From JACTUA01 sp035506435 (lineage in GTDB: Archaea; Halobacteriota; Methanomicrobia; Methanomicrobiales; JACTUA01), in the NCBI GenBank assembly GCA_035506435.1, contig DATJPK010000013.1:1-8633 (forward strand): a stretch of 8,633 nucleotides of DNA, read 5' to 3'. Every line of letters begins with the position of its first letter. The first letter of the stretch is position 1. Position numbers and translations under genes: made by a program. The notes under the pieces are model-generated. The model searched no databases. It was not told where the DNA came from and worked only from the letters and a program-made list of their open reading frames with translations. Shown here in pieces: positions 1 to 5,940 of this stretch.

Positions 1-391
1 CCCGGCCGCGATCGGGAAGGCGAGGGCAAAGGCCGCCGAGAGAGGGCTCAGGGTAAATTTTCTCGTGATGAATGTCCTTGAGCTGCACAAACTGAACCGA
101 ACCTTCGATACCGCCACCGACTCCGGCCTGTTCCACACCCTCTCCGACGGCGACCGCCCGAAGTTCGCGGTGAGCCTCGCCTCCATCCTGGAACCCGGCG
201 GGAAGTACTTCATGCTCTGCTTCAGCGAGCTGGAGCCCGGCGGGTACGGCCCGAGGCGGGTTACCCAGGAGGAGATCCGGGACACCTTCCGCGACGGGTG
301 GACCGTCAACTACATCCGGCCCGCCACCTTCGAGAGCCGGACCCGGACGCTGGGCCCCCGGGCATGGCTGTCGTCGATAACGAAGAAATAA
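1..391 (+). CDS. Class I SAM-dependent methyltransferase, C-terminal part (5' end outside window)
   Basis: The reading frame is open from base 2 and reads PAAIGKARAKAAERGLRVNF before the GTG at 65, so that GTG is an internal valine and the gene starts upstream of the window. The visible part is about 129 codons. It begins in the helix after SAM motif II (the P-x-A-I-x-K-A-R-x-K-A-x-E-R-G-L pattern), continues through LELHKLNRTFDTATDSGLFH (motif IV region), then LEPGGKYFMLCFSE (the motif VI strand with the PGG turn), and ends in the usual C-terminal strand near RAWLSSITKK. This matches small stand-alone class I methyltransferases of roughly 200-220 residues. The SAM-binding glycine loop should lie just outside the window. 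It would transfer a methyl group from SAM, but the substrate cannot be read from this part. A short T-run (407-410) lies between its stop and the next gene. Confidence 0.88.
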   Translation, partial: PAAIGKARAKAAERGLRVNFLVMNVLELHKLNRTFDTATDSGLFHTLSDGDRPKFAVSLASILEPGGKYFMLCFSELEPGGYGPRRVTQEEIRDTFRDGWTVNYIRPATFESRTRTLGPRAWLSSITKK

Positions 392-436
392 CCCCGATCC
401 ATACCCTTTTCCCCCGGTCCACACCACCCGGATCCG

Positions 437-1342
437 ATGGATATATTCACCCACGCGGCCGCCATCCTCATGGTCCTCTACGTCGCGGGACATCCCCTCC
501 TCATCCCGTTTGGCGTCCTCGGTGCGGTGATCATCGACATCGACATGGCCTGGTTCTTCATCGCCCGCGAACCGTCCCTCTACCTCCTCCACCACGCCGG
601 GTTTTCCCACAGCTTCTTCGGCGCGACGGTCCTTTCGGCGATTGCCTTCGTGACAGCGTTCGTCCTCTCCTCGGCAGGATGGCTCCCGGGGACCATCCCG
701 GCAGGGGTCCTCCTCCCGGCCTTCGCCGCAACGCTTGCCGGGGCGTACCTCCACCTGTTCCTCGACTGGCTGGCAGCCCCCGGCCTGCCCCTCCTGTATC
801 CCCTGACGGAGAAGCGGTTCGGCCTCGCGATGACCCCCATGCCCCTCTACTTCCTGGTCACGCTCCTTTCCCTCGCTTCCCTCGGGGTTATCTTCCTTGC
901 CGGGGAGCTCACGATCGGGCTCGCAGAGTGGTACCTGGGGATATTCGCTGGTATCCTCATCGTCAGTGCCGGGATGAAATGGGTCGTTCACCGGAACGTA
1001 ACGGGAAGGTCCTATTACACGCTTCATCCATTCCAGTGGATCGTCATCCGGGAAGAGAACCCGTCATACACGGTCGTCGTGTATGACATGTTCAGGGGGG
1101 TAATCCGGGAACAGAGGTTCGAAAAATTCGAGGGCATCACCCACGAAGAGGCCCGCCGGTACGACAGCCCGGAACTCAGGCGCCACCGGTATTATTCCTA
1201 TGTCACCACCGTGGAAAAGGTCGGCAGTGAGATCCGGTTCCGCGATCCGGTCCGGGAAGAGGGGCTGATCACCTACCCGCCCTGGTACCCGGCGGTAACC
1301 GTGAACATCGCGGGCGGCACTGGCCCGGTCAGGTACAGTTAA
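437..1342 (+). CDS. Membrane-bound metal-dependent hydrolase, YdjM/DUF457 family
   Basis: A 301-residue protein with an N-terminal membrane domain of about five segments (near 8-33, 60-80, 86-108, 131-153 and 160-180) and a soluble C-terminal domain of about 115 residues. The family signature is present: H6, the D34/D36 pair in IIDID, HHAGFSHS (53-59) and HLFLD (106-110) followed by GLPLLYP. These His and Asp residues are the expected metal ligands of the YdjM/LexA-induced inner-membrane hydrolase family; the physiological substrate is not known. The C-terminal part (about 185-301) is rich in charged and aromatic residues and has no motif I recognise; it probably faces the cytoplasm. The start has no clear Shine-Dalgarno. 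It follows the methyltransferase by 45 bp and precedes the 5TM receptor gene by 34 bp, so the three may be co-transcribed. Confidence 0.85.
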   Translation: MDIFTHAAAILMVLYVAGHPLLIPFGVLGAVIIDIDMAWFFIAREPSLYLLHHAGFSHSFFGATVLSAIAFVTAFVLSSAGWLPGTIPAGVLLPAFAATLAGAYLHLFLDWLAAPGLPLLYPLTEKRFGLAMTPMPLYFLVTLLSLASLGVIFLAGELTIGLAEWYLGIFAGILIVSAGMKWVVHRNVTGRSYYTLHPFQWIVIREENPSYTVVVYDMFRGVIREQRFEKFEGITHEEARRYDSPELRRHRYYSYVTTVEKVGSEIRFRDPVREEGLITYPPWYPAVTVNIAGGTGPVRYS

Positions 1343-1376
1343 TGCGGTCTCCGTCCAACCTTGGTACAAGGAAACC

Positions 1377-2012
1377 ATGTCCGCTGCGAGTGGATCACAG
1401 GGCCTCCTCGGAGGGTTGCTGGCCCTCTTTGCGAGCACCGAGATCTTCATCTTCGTCTTCATGGAGATCGTCGTCAAGGTCGACACCATCCAGCAGGTCA
1501 TCTTCAGGAAAGCGGCGCAACGGGACTACCTCATTTTCACCGTGATATTCGGGTTGTTCTCCATCTTCGGGACGTACATCGGGACACCGGACTACACCGG
1601 CGCCATCGTGAACATCAGGGACCTTGCACCCATGGTCGCCGGCCTCGTCGCCGGCCCGTGGGTCGGCCTCGCCGTCGGGCTCATCGGGGGCGTGCACCGG
1701 TTCTTCCTCGGTGGACCGAGCTACATCCCCTGTTCCCTCGCGACCGTCCTCGCCGGGGTCCTCGGCGGGGTCGTGTTCCGCCTCAGGAAGGGGAAACTCC
1801 CGGGCATCGTGCCCGCGATGCTCTTCGGCGCAGGGGTGGAAATCCTGCACGGCGGACTGGCCCTCGCCCTCATCCAGCCCTGGAGCCTCGCCGTCGAGAT
1901 CGTGGTGGATGCCATCCCCCAGATGGTCATCGCGAACTCGCTGGGTGTTGGTATCAGTATCATCATCATCCATGACCTGATCCATCACTACGGCAGTGCC
2001 CATTCCCCCTGA
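1377..2012 (+). CDS. Stand-alone LytS-type 5TM receptor domain protein
   Basis: A 211-residue protein that is almost entirely hydrophobic, with about six membrane stretches (near 10-33, 52-70, 84-110, 117-133, 141-165 and 172-200). The central block carries the hallmarks of the 5TMR-LYT sensor domain seen at the N-terminus of LytS/YehU histidine kinases and some diguanylate cyclases: N79-x-R81-D82, P85, G89, G93-P94, G97, G101, G104-G105-x-H107-R108, G112-G113, then C119, A122 and repeated glycines. Nothing follows the membrane part except the short tail IHHYGSAHSP, so no kinase, GAF or GGDEF output domain is fused. The ATG at 1377 is preceded by a weak AAGGA (1368-1372). It could act as a receptor for a separate partner or as a transporter-like protein; the ligand is unknown. 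A T-rich tract follows the stop. Confidence 0.82.
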   Translation: MSAASGSQGLLGGLLALFASTEIFIFVFMEIVVKVDTIQQVIFRKAAQRDYLIFTVIFGLFSIFGTYIGTPDYTGAIVNIRDLAPMVAGLVAGPWVGLAVGLIGGVHRFFLGGPSYIPCSLATVLAGVLGGVVFRLRKGKLPGIVPAMLFGAGVEILHGGLALALIQPWSLAVEIVVDAIPQMVIANSLGVGISIIIIHDLIHHYGSAHSP

Positions 2013-2025
2013 AAGGTCCCCCGCA

Positions 2026-2036
2026 TCTCTTTTCTC
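2026..2036 (+). terminator. T-rich terminator candidate after the 5TM receptor gene
   Basis: The tract TCTCTTTTCTC lies 14 nt past the receptor stop, in a convergent spacer of 79 bp. Archaeal termination commonly uses T-rich tracts without a hairpin. On the opposite strand, just past the AHSA1 stop, a small GGGGA-TGGA-TCCCC hairpin (2078-2091) could serve the minus-strand gene. Both calls rest on position and base composition only. Confidence 0.4.
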
Positions 2037-2091
2037 CCGCGCCCGACGCCTGGAAGATACCTCCTGCAGGTCAGTCCGGGGATGGATCCCC

Positions 2092-2601
2092 TCACTTCTT
2101 TTCGATGATCTTCGCCAGCCGGTCGAGGGACGAGCCCATCCCCATCTCGGACATCCTCGTCCACTCCTCGTTATGCATCACGTCCTCGATCACGGTCAGC
2201 CGGACGCCACCGGGCACGATCTGGATTTCGACGAGGGTGATGACCTCGTAGGGGGTGACGCCCGGGATGAAGTCGGCAACCGTCCTGTACACGAGCCGGT
2301 GGGGTGCCTTGATCTCCAGGTAGGTGCCCCGGGCCCGGCTCGTAAGGGGGAGGTTTGCCTTCTTCATCGCCTCGACCTGCTCCCGCCCGGTCGCCGTCAT
2401 CTCGTAGTCGAACTTCCCGCCGGGACGGACCTCGAGCCGGTTCACCCTCGTGGCAAAGCCCTCGGGGCCCCACCAGGACTCGAGGCCCGGTTTCGTGGTC
2501 CAGAGTTCCCAGACCTGTTTCGAGGTTGCTTTCAGGGTCCGTTCGAGGGTGATCTTCTTTTTCGGGCTCTTTACCGGTGCAGCCGGGGGTTGTTCCGCCA
2601 T
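2092..2601 (-). CDS. SRPBCC / AHSA1-family (START-like fold) protein
   Basis: A 169-residue cytoplasmic protein. After a Pro/Ala/Lys-rich leader (MAEQPPAAPVKSPKKK) it shows the usual AHSA1 order: ITLERTLKATSKQVWELWT, then the ESWWGPEGF turn, VRPGGKFDYEM, a central insertion with two helices and strands, and the closing amphipathic helix GMGSSLDRLAKIIEKK. The fold forms a hydrophobic cavity; family members bind lipids or other small ligands, or stimulate Hsp90 in eukaryotes, so a specific role cannot be given. The reading frame extends further upstream to 2823, but the start at 2601 is chosen because AGGAGAT (2608-2614) sits 6 nt upstream, family homology begins just after it, and the extension encodes only the 15-bp repeat tract. 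It is divergent from the membrane-protein gene at 2828. The extra basic N-terminal tail is not a core feature of the family. Confidence 0.85.
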   Translation of the reverse strand: MAEQPPAAPVKSPKKKITLERTLKATSKQVWELWTTKPGLESWWGPEGFATRVNRLEVRPGGKFDYEMTATGREQVEAMKKANLPLTSRARGTYLEIKAPHRLVYRTVADFIPGVTPYEVITLVEIQIVPGGVRLTVIEDVMHNEEWTRMSEMGMGSSLDRLAKIIEKK

Positions 2602-2607
2602 TCTGAC

Positions 2608-2614
2608 ATCTCCT
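2608..2614 (-). promoter_or_regulatory. Ribosome binding site that fixes the AHSA1-gene start
   Basis: Read on the minus strand this is AGGAGAT, 6 nt before the ATG at 2601. It decides between this start and the much longer open frame that runs to 2823 with a TTG start and no comparable site. Confidence 0.75.
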
Positions 2615-2717
2615 GCCGGCGGGTGCATGGGCGGGCCGTTATGATGAAGGTTTGGGCAAACCACAGGGGATGAGAAGAATGGCCCCGGCGCCCCGGGACC
2701 CGACAGCCCGGGATTCC

Positions 2718-2762
2718 CCGGTTTCGGGATACCCGGTTTCGGGATACCCGGTTTCGGGATAC
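2718..2762. repeat. Three perfect tandem copies of a 15-bp unit
   Basis: The unit CCGGTTTCGGGATAC occurs at 2718-2732, 2733-2747 and 2748-2762 with no mismatch, and a degenerate trace (CCCGGGATTCC) precedes it. The array lies in the 226-bp spacer between the divergent AHSA1 and membrane-protein genes, ending 22 bp before the TATA box at 2785. Because 15 is a multiple of three, the repeat keeps reading frames open (PKPGI repeated on the minus strand), which explains the spurious long ORF there. It could be a set of regulator binding sites or a simple slipped-strand repeat. The sequence alone does not separate these. Confidence 0.9.
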
Positions 2763-2784
2763 GTATCTGAGTTTCATGCCTCCC

Positions 2785-2792
2785 TTTATAAG
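2785..2792 (+). promoter_or_regulatory. TATA box of the membrane protein / winged-helix operon
   Basis: TTTATAAG stands out in GC-rich surroundings. Transcription would be expected about 25 bp downstream, near 2812, leaving a short leader of roughly 15 nt that contains GGTGA (2813-2817) before the ATG at 2828. The box is nearly symmetrical (CTTTATAAG), so it could also be read towards the minus strand. Confidence 0.6.
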
Positions 2793-2827
2793 CCCCCAGC
2801 GGATGATATGCCGGTGAAAGCAATCAC

Positions 2828-3487
2828 ATGACAGAAACCATCGGGACCCTGTCGGAAAACTTCGGGAGGGAGCTCCGCTCCTTCTTCGTGGTCTGCCTCC
2901 TCTCCCTCGTCTTCGGGGCGCTCGCCATGGCCTTCGGGCTCCAGTTCATCGTGACCGCGGTGGTCGCGATGGCAGGCTCGGGAACCCTCGGGCTCCTCCC
3001 CCTCGTCCAGGTGCTCCTCGGGTGGGCCGCGGCGGTCGTCGGTTTCCGGTGGATCCTCTCGAGCGCGGGGATCTTCCGCGGCGTGAACCGGATCCGGAAG
3101 GACTACCGGGCCATGGAGGGGCCAGTTACCGACGAGGCCGTCACCGGCCTGATCGTGCGGATGATGGCCCACTACCGGGAGAACTGGAAAGCCGTCTGGC
3201 GGATGAACCTGGTCGCGATCCTCGGCGGTGCGATCTTCATTGCGCTGGGAGTGGTCAACATCGTACAGGGCATCTGGCACTGGTACTCGCCCTCGCCCGG
3301 CGAGATCCTGTACCTCCCTGCCATCCTCATCCCCCTGTTGTTTGCCGTGGCCATCGACCTCGCCATCGGCATCCTGAGCCTGCTCTCCTCTGTCTGGTTC
3401 CGCCGATACGCCCGGGCCTGGGAACTCCGGCTCGTCGAGGCCGGCCAGTCGGAGGAGACCCTGAAGAAATCGATGGAGCAGGGGTAA
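2828..3487 (+). CDS. Uncharacterised four-TM membrane protein
   Basis: I do not recognise a named family. The 219-residue protein has a short charged N-terminus, two hydrophobic segments (about 19-48 and 54-82), a polar central loop with basic and acidic residues (83-127, including RIRKDYRAMEGPVTDEA and AHYRENWKAVWRMN), two further segments (about 128-150 and 158-190), and a charged tail ending ETLKKSMEQG. The positive-inside rule suggests that both the central loop and the tail are cytoplasmic. It has no signal peptide, no obvious catalytic motif and no transporter signature. It is preceded by a good TATA box, and the winged-helix gene starts 2 nt after its stop, so the two are almost certainly co-transcribed. 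A sensor or envelope protein paired with its regulator is possible but is inference. Confidence 0.85.
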   Translation: MTETIGTLSENFGRELRSFFVVCLLSLVFGALAMAFGLQFIVTAVVAMAGSGTLGLLPLVQVLLGWAAAVVGFRWILSSAGIFRGVNRIRKDYRAMEGPVTDEAVTGLIVRMMAHYRENWKAVWRMNLVAILGGAIFIALGVVNIVQGIWHWYSPSPGEILYLPAILIPLLFAVAIDLAIGILSLLSSVWFRRYARAWELRLVEAGQSEETLKKSMEQG

Positions 3488-3489
3488 CG

Positions 3490-3765
3490 ATGGCAGGGAG
3501 GAGGACCCCGTACGAGATCTACTGGGAGATCCTGACCTTCTGCAGGACGCCGCGGTCCTTCACGGCGATCATCAACCGGTGCGACCTGAACTCAAAGATC
3601 GGCCAGGAGTACCTGGACTTCCTCGCGACGAAGGGCTACCTCTCGGCCGCGAAGGAAGGGGACCGGACCAGCTGGGTTGTAACCCCGAAGGCGGAGGAGT
3701 ACATCGGGACCTTCGCCCGGCTCTACCAGTCCCTTTTCGATAAAATCCCGGGGTTCAGGCTGTAA
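3490..3765 (+). CDS. Small winged-helix transcriptional regulator (HTH_45 / COG3432-like)
   Basis: A 91-residue protein that is essentially one winged helix-turn-helix domain. Helix 1 is YEIYWEILTFCRT; PRSFTAIINRCDLN is the second helix and turn; SKIGQEYLDFLATKGYL is the recognition-helix region. The wing is SAAKEGDRTSWVVTPKAEEYI, with the VTPKAEEY pattern (ITxKGxEF in relatives). The C-terminal helix FARLYQSLFDKI would dimerise. This layout is typical of small archaeal DNA-binding regulators of the COG3432 group. The ATG at 3490 starts 2 nt after the upstream stop, with GGAG/GGGG bases inside the end of that gene as ribosome binding site. It probably controls its own operon, or the divergent promoter region with the 15-bp repeats. 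Its effector is unknown, and two cysteines (C18, C31) could be redox- or metal-responsive. Confidence 0.82.
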   Translation: MAGRRTPYEIYWEILTFCRTPRSFTAIINRCDLNSKIGQEYLDFLATKGYLSAAKEGDRTSWVVTPKAEEYIGTFARLYQSLFDKIPGFRL

Positions 3766-3795
3766 CCGGCCGCTCCCCGGGCTTCATGCCTGCCC

Positions 3796-3805
3796 ATTTC
3801 TTTTT
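3796..3805 (+). terminator. T-rich terminator candidate after the winged-helix gene
   Basis: ATTTCTTTTT lies 30 nt past the stop. It runs directly into a short inverted repeat (TTTTCCC at 3802-3808 and GGGAAAA at 3814-3820, 5-nt loop). The T-run fits archaeal termination, and the hairpin may add to it. Confidence 0.45.
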
Positions 3806-3822
3806 CCCCGGCCGGGAAAAGC

Positions 3823-3829
3823 CTTTATC
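3823..3829 (+). promoter_or_regulatory. TATA-like box of the lipoprotein / propeller operon
   Basis: CTTTATC, preceded by the purine-rich GGGAAAAG that suits a BRE element, is centred about 27 bp before the ATG at 3854. That distance would put the transcription start at or next to the start codon, so the mRNA is probably leaderless. This agrees with the lack of a Shine-Dalgarno sequence there. Confidence 0.55.
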
Positions 3830-3853
3830 CCCTCCCCCGCACACCGTGGTTGT

Positions 3854-4240
3854 ATGCTCCGTTCCATGCTCATCGCCGCCTCCGTCGTCCTCGCCGTCGC
3901 CCTCGTTCTCACCGCCGGTTGCGCCGAACACGCGCCGGCGTCGGTCGTCCCGTCGGGAGGCCTCTCGGCCTCGGTCTCGAAGGTGGAAGACCACTGGAAC
4001 TTCGGGCTCGGGTGCTACTGGAAACCGTCGGGAACGGTGTTCAACTCCGGCGATGCCCCCGTGCCGGGCGTGGTGGTCTATGTCCAGCTCATCGACATCG
4101 TGAGCGGGAATATCCGGGACTCGAAGACCATCGCCCTCGGCACCCTCGCGAAGGGCGACTCCAGGTCCTTCGAGGTCTCCCTCGACGGCGAGTGCGACCG
4201 GAACTACCGGATCGAGGTCAGGCCGGTGGCAGGGCCGTAG
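3854..4240 (+). CDS. Small secreted lipoprotein, FxLYD-like beta domain
   Basis: A 128-residue protein. Residues 1-22 form a signal peptide with a hydrophobic core ending in the lipobox L19-T-A-G-C23, so the mature protein should be lipid-anchored at C23 on the outer face of the membrane. The rest is a single beta-rich domain. The stretch from GTVFNSGDAPVPGVVVYVQL to SRSFEVSL resembles the FxLYD/CARDB type of extracellular beta-sandwich (G-x-V-x-N-x-G, alternating hydrophobic strands, then a G-x-L-x-x-G-x-x-x-x-F turn). C54 and C114 are the only other cysteines and could form a disulfide. Such domains usually mediate binding and are not catalytic; no partner is known, but the propeller gene starts 8 nt later. 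A second Met at position 5 could also be the start. Confidence 0.8.
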   Translation: MLRSMLIAASVVLAVALVLTAGCAEHAPASVVPSGGLSASVSKVEDHWNFGLGCYWKPSGTVFNSGDAPVPGVVVYVQLIDIVSGNIRDSKTIALGTLAKGDSRSFEVSLDGECDRNYRIEVRPVAGP

Positions 4241-4248
4241 GGAGCCCG

Positions 4249-5484
4249 ATGCTCCGCCCCGCCGGGTGCATCGCGGTCCTCCTCGGCCTGTTCCTCCTCG
4301 CCGGGCCGGTCCATTCCCTCGGGCCGGCATGGTCGGGCCGGGGTGGGGCCCCGGTGGTCGTCTCCGCCGACGGGAAGTACGTCCTCTCCGACGGGGATAC
4401 CTTCACCCTGTTCGGCCCCGGTGGTACGGTGACCTGGCGGGGCTTCGGGGGGAGCTCGGTACTCTCGAACGCCGGTGGGTTTTACCAGCCCCTTGCCCTC
4501 ACCCGGGACGGGATGTTTTCGGTCGTTGGGACGAACGGGGGGCTCCTCTACCTCGACCGGACGCAGCGGATATTCTGGCAGGACTCCCGGTACCGGCCCA
4601 TCGGGGGTGTCGCACTCTCCCCCGACGAAAACTTCGTCGCGGTGGTCGCTGACGGGCATCTCTCGGTCTACACCCGGGGCGGCGACGTCGTGTGGCGGAA
4701 CTCTACCTATCCTGACGTGCAGTCAGTCGCGATCTCCCGGGACGGGCTCCTCTCCGCCTCGGGCGCCCCCGGGGTCATCCACGCGTTCAATGCGAGCGGG
4801 TTCGAGCTCTGGAACTACACCGCCCCGGGGATCGGGAAGATCCTCGTCTCGCCCGCGGACTCTGACATCCTCGCAGTCTCCGATTACACCGTGCTCGCCC
4901 TCCACCCGAGCGGGAACCTCCTCTGGAGTTTCTACACGGGGAGCGCGATCCGGGACCTCGCCCTGTCATGGGACGGCTCCTCCATTGCCGTCGGGAACCA
5001 GGGCGGGGAGGTGTACCTCCTCGATCGGAACGGGAACCAGGCCTGGGTCGCCAGGCTCTCGAACTGGGCAAATGCCGTCTCCATTTCAGACGACGGTTCA
5101 CTGGTCGCCGCAGGGGACATTGACCGGACGGTGTACCTCTTTGACCGGAACGGGAACCAGCTCTGGAATTACACGACAGGCGGCATCGTCGGGGGCGTCG
5201 CGCTGTCCGGGGACGGGAGCAGCCTTGCGGCCGCCTCCGACCAGGTCTATTTCTTTGACCTTGCCGGTCCGGGGCCTGTGACCACCACTCCCTCGCTGGT
5301 AACCACGCAGGGAACAACCCCGCCCGTTCCATCCCTGACAACAACGGGCCCGGCGGGCGGGAACGTTCTCTCACCATCCCCGACGGCCCCGCCCGCGACG
5401 ACCCCTGCCTCGGGATCGGGGGAATTCGCGATCATCGCGGCGGGGGCCATGGCCTTCGCGGTTATCCTGAAAAGAGTAAATTGA
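4249..5484 (+). CDS. Secreted, membrane-anchored WD40/PQQ-like beta-propeller protein
   Basis: A 411-residue protein. Residues 1-22 are a signal peptide (hydrophobic AVLLGLFLLAG, then PVHSLG). Residues about 28-340 hold eight repeat units of roughly 36-42 residues with the pattern hydrophobic-x-hydrophobic-S-x-D-G, then V-Y-L-x-D-R-x-G-N-x-x-W, as in PQQ/WD40-type propellers (BamB-like). Units six and seven are nearly identical around VYLLDRNGNQ and VYLFDRNGNQ. Residues 341-391 are a Thr/Pro/Ser-rich linker, and 392-411 (EFAIIAAGAMAFAVILKRVN) form a C-terminal membrane anchor with a basic stop. Several N-x-S/T sequons (NST, NAS, NYT twice) suggest surface glycosylation. The open frame extends upstream to 3850, but the ATG at 4249 has GGGAG (4240-4244) before it and a proper signal peptide after it. 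No catalytic residues are seen, so a scaffold or binding role at the cell surface is the best reading. Confidence 0.85.
   Translation: MLRPAGCIAVLLGLFLLAGPVHSLGPAWSGRGGAPVVVSADGKYVLSDGDTFTLFGPGGTVTWRGFGGSSVLSNAGGFYQPLALTRDGMFSVVGTNGGLLYLDRTQRIFWQDSRYRPIGGVALSPDENFVAVVADGHLSVYTRGGDVVWRNSTYPDVQSVAISRDGLLSASGAPGVIHAFNASGFELWNYTAPGIGKILVSPADSDILAVSDYTVLALHPSGNLLWSFYTGSAIRDLALSWDGSSIAVGNQGGEVYLLDRNGNQAWVARLSNWANAVSISDDGSLVAAGDIDRTVYLFDRNGNQLWNYTTGGIVGGVALSGDGSSLAAASDQVYFFDLAGPGPVTTTPSLVTTQGTTPPVPSLTTTGPAGGNVLSPSPTAPPATTPASGSGEFAIIAAGAMAFAVILKRVN
5011..5160 (+). repeat. Near-identical 30-bp direct repeats, 120 bp apart, inside the propeller gene
   Basis: Bases 5011-5040 and 5131-5160 match at 27 of 30 positions and are exactly 120 bp (40 codons) apart. 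They encode VYLxDRNGNQ in consecutive propeller units. The rest of the two units has diverged more, so this looks like blade duplication with one strongly retained strand, or local gene conversion. Confidence 0.8.
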
Positions 5485-5491
5485 GAAGAAC

Positions 5492-5513
5492 GGGTGGGAA
5501 CCGTATCCCACCC
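5492..5513. terminator. Perfect 8-bp hairpin between convergent genes
   Basis: GGGTGGGA (5492-5499) and TCCCACCC (5506-5513) form a perfect stem with a 6-nt loop. The hairpin lies in the 43-bp spacer between the propeller gene and the small minus-strand membrane gene. Read on the minus strand it is followed by a pyrimidine/T-rich stretch (GTTCTTCTCAATTTACTC), so it may terminate both transcripts or protect the 3' ends. Confidence 0.5.
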
Positions 5514-5527
5514 CATGGTCATTTCCT

Positions 5528-5824
5528 TCAGGTACTGCACTTCTCTTCGGCGCCCTTCGGCCAGGTGAAATACAGGACAATGAAGGCGAGGCCCGACCAG
5601 ATCGCGGCATCGATGACTGCCATCGGCCAGTCCACGGAGGCCGGCCCGGCGAATGTCACGACCCGGTGGAGGTAGGGGAACGGGGAGCCCCACTGGAGGA
5701 CGTCGACGGTCATCTGGGGGAATATCGGGCGGAGAAACCCGGAGAAGTACGTGATGGCAATCCCTACGACGAGCGCCCAGGCGGGCTTCTCGACCAGCTT
5801 TGCGCAGTTGAGCATGCAATGCAC
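5528..5824 (-). CDS. Small two-TM membrane protein of unknown function
   Basis: A 98-residue protein if read from the GTG at 5824, or 95 residues from the ATG at 5815. Two hydrophobic segments are clear (about 14-35, PAWALVVGIAITYFSGFL, and 69-88, AVIDAAIWSGLAFIVLYFTW). A polar loop between them is rich in aromatic residues and proline, and the tail PKGAEEKCST is short and charged. I recognise no family. Neither start has a Shine-Dalgarno. The TATA-like box on the minus strand (5855-5849) would place the transcription start near 5824-5826, so the GTG start would give a leaderless message; the ATG would have a leader of about 10 nt. It is divergent from the YCII-family gene. Confidence 0.68.
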   Translation of the reverse strand: MHCMLNCAKLVEKPAWALVVGIAITYFSGFLRPIFPQMTVDVLQWGSPFPYLHRVVTFAGPASVDWPMAVIDAAIWSGLAFIVLYFTWPKGAEEKCST

Positions 5825-5848
5825 CGGGGAGAGGCTGCGGCGGTTTCC

Positions 5849-5855
5849 TATAAAA
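5849..5855 (-). promoter_or_regulatory. TATA box in the divergent spacer, favouring the minus-strand gene
   Basis: Read on the minus strand the sequence is GTAAGAA followed by TTTTATAG: a purine-rich BRE-like stretch and then a TATA box about 26 bp from the GTG at 5824. Read on the plus strand it is TATAAAAT, but the preceding bases (GGTTTCC) are a poor BRE. It is the only clear AT-rich promoter in the spacer with the YCII-family gene. Confidence 0.55.
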
Positions 5856-5940
5856 TTCTTACCCCGGTAGGCACATTTTGAAAGATGCGCCCTGCAACCC
5901 TCCCGATGGAGATATGAGGCCCCCCGCCCATGGTCTCATC

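Noticed and set aside
437..1342. Possible CRISPR-like or defence content around the hydrolase and receptor genes
   Set aside because: No spaced direct repeats, nuclease, helicase or toxin motifs were found. The genes read as ordinary membrane proteins.
1395..2003. 202-codon minus-strand frame opposite the 5TM receptor gene
   Set aside because: Its product is a string of Asp, Glu and Gly with no domain, as expected for a shadow of a hydrophobic gene in GC-rich DNA.
2571..2777. 68-codon minus-strand frame with GGGAGG before its ATG
   Set aside because: The purine run is only 1 nt from the ATG, the peptide is built from the 15-bp repeat, and it overlaps the true AHSA1 gene in another frame.
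2602..2823. N-terminal extension of the AHSA1 gene to a TTG at 2823
   Set aside because: It encodes only the repeat tract (PKPGI units) and low-complexity residues, while a strong Shine-Dalgarno stands 6 nt before the ATG at 2601.
3850..4248. Upstream extension of the propeller reading frame
   Set aside because: It overlaps the whole lipoprotein gene in another frame and is Arg/Pro-rich; the ATG at 4249 has a ribosome binding site and a signal peptide.
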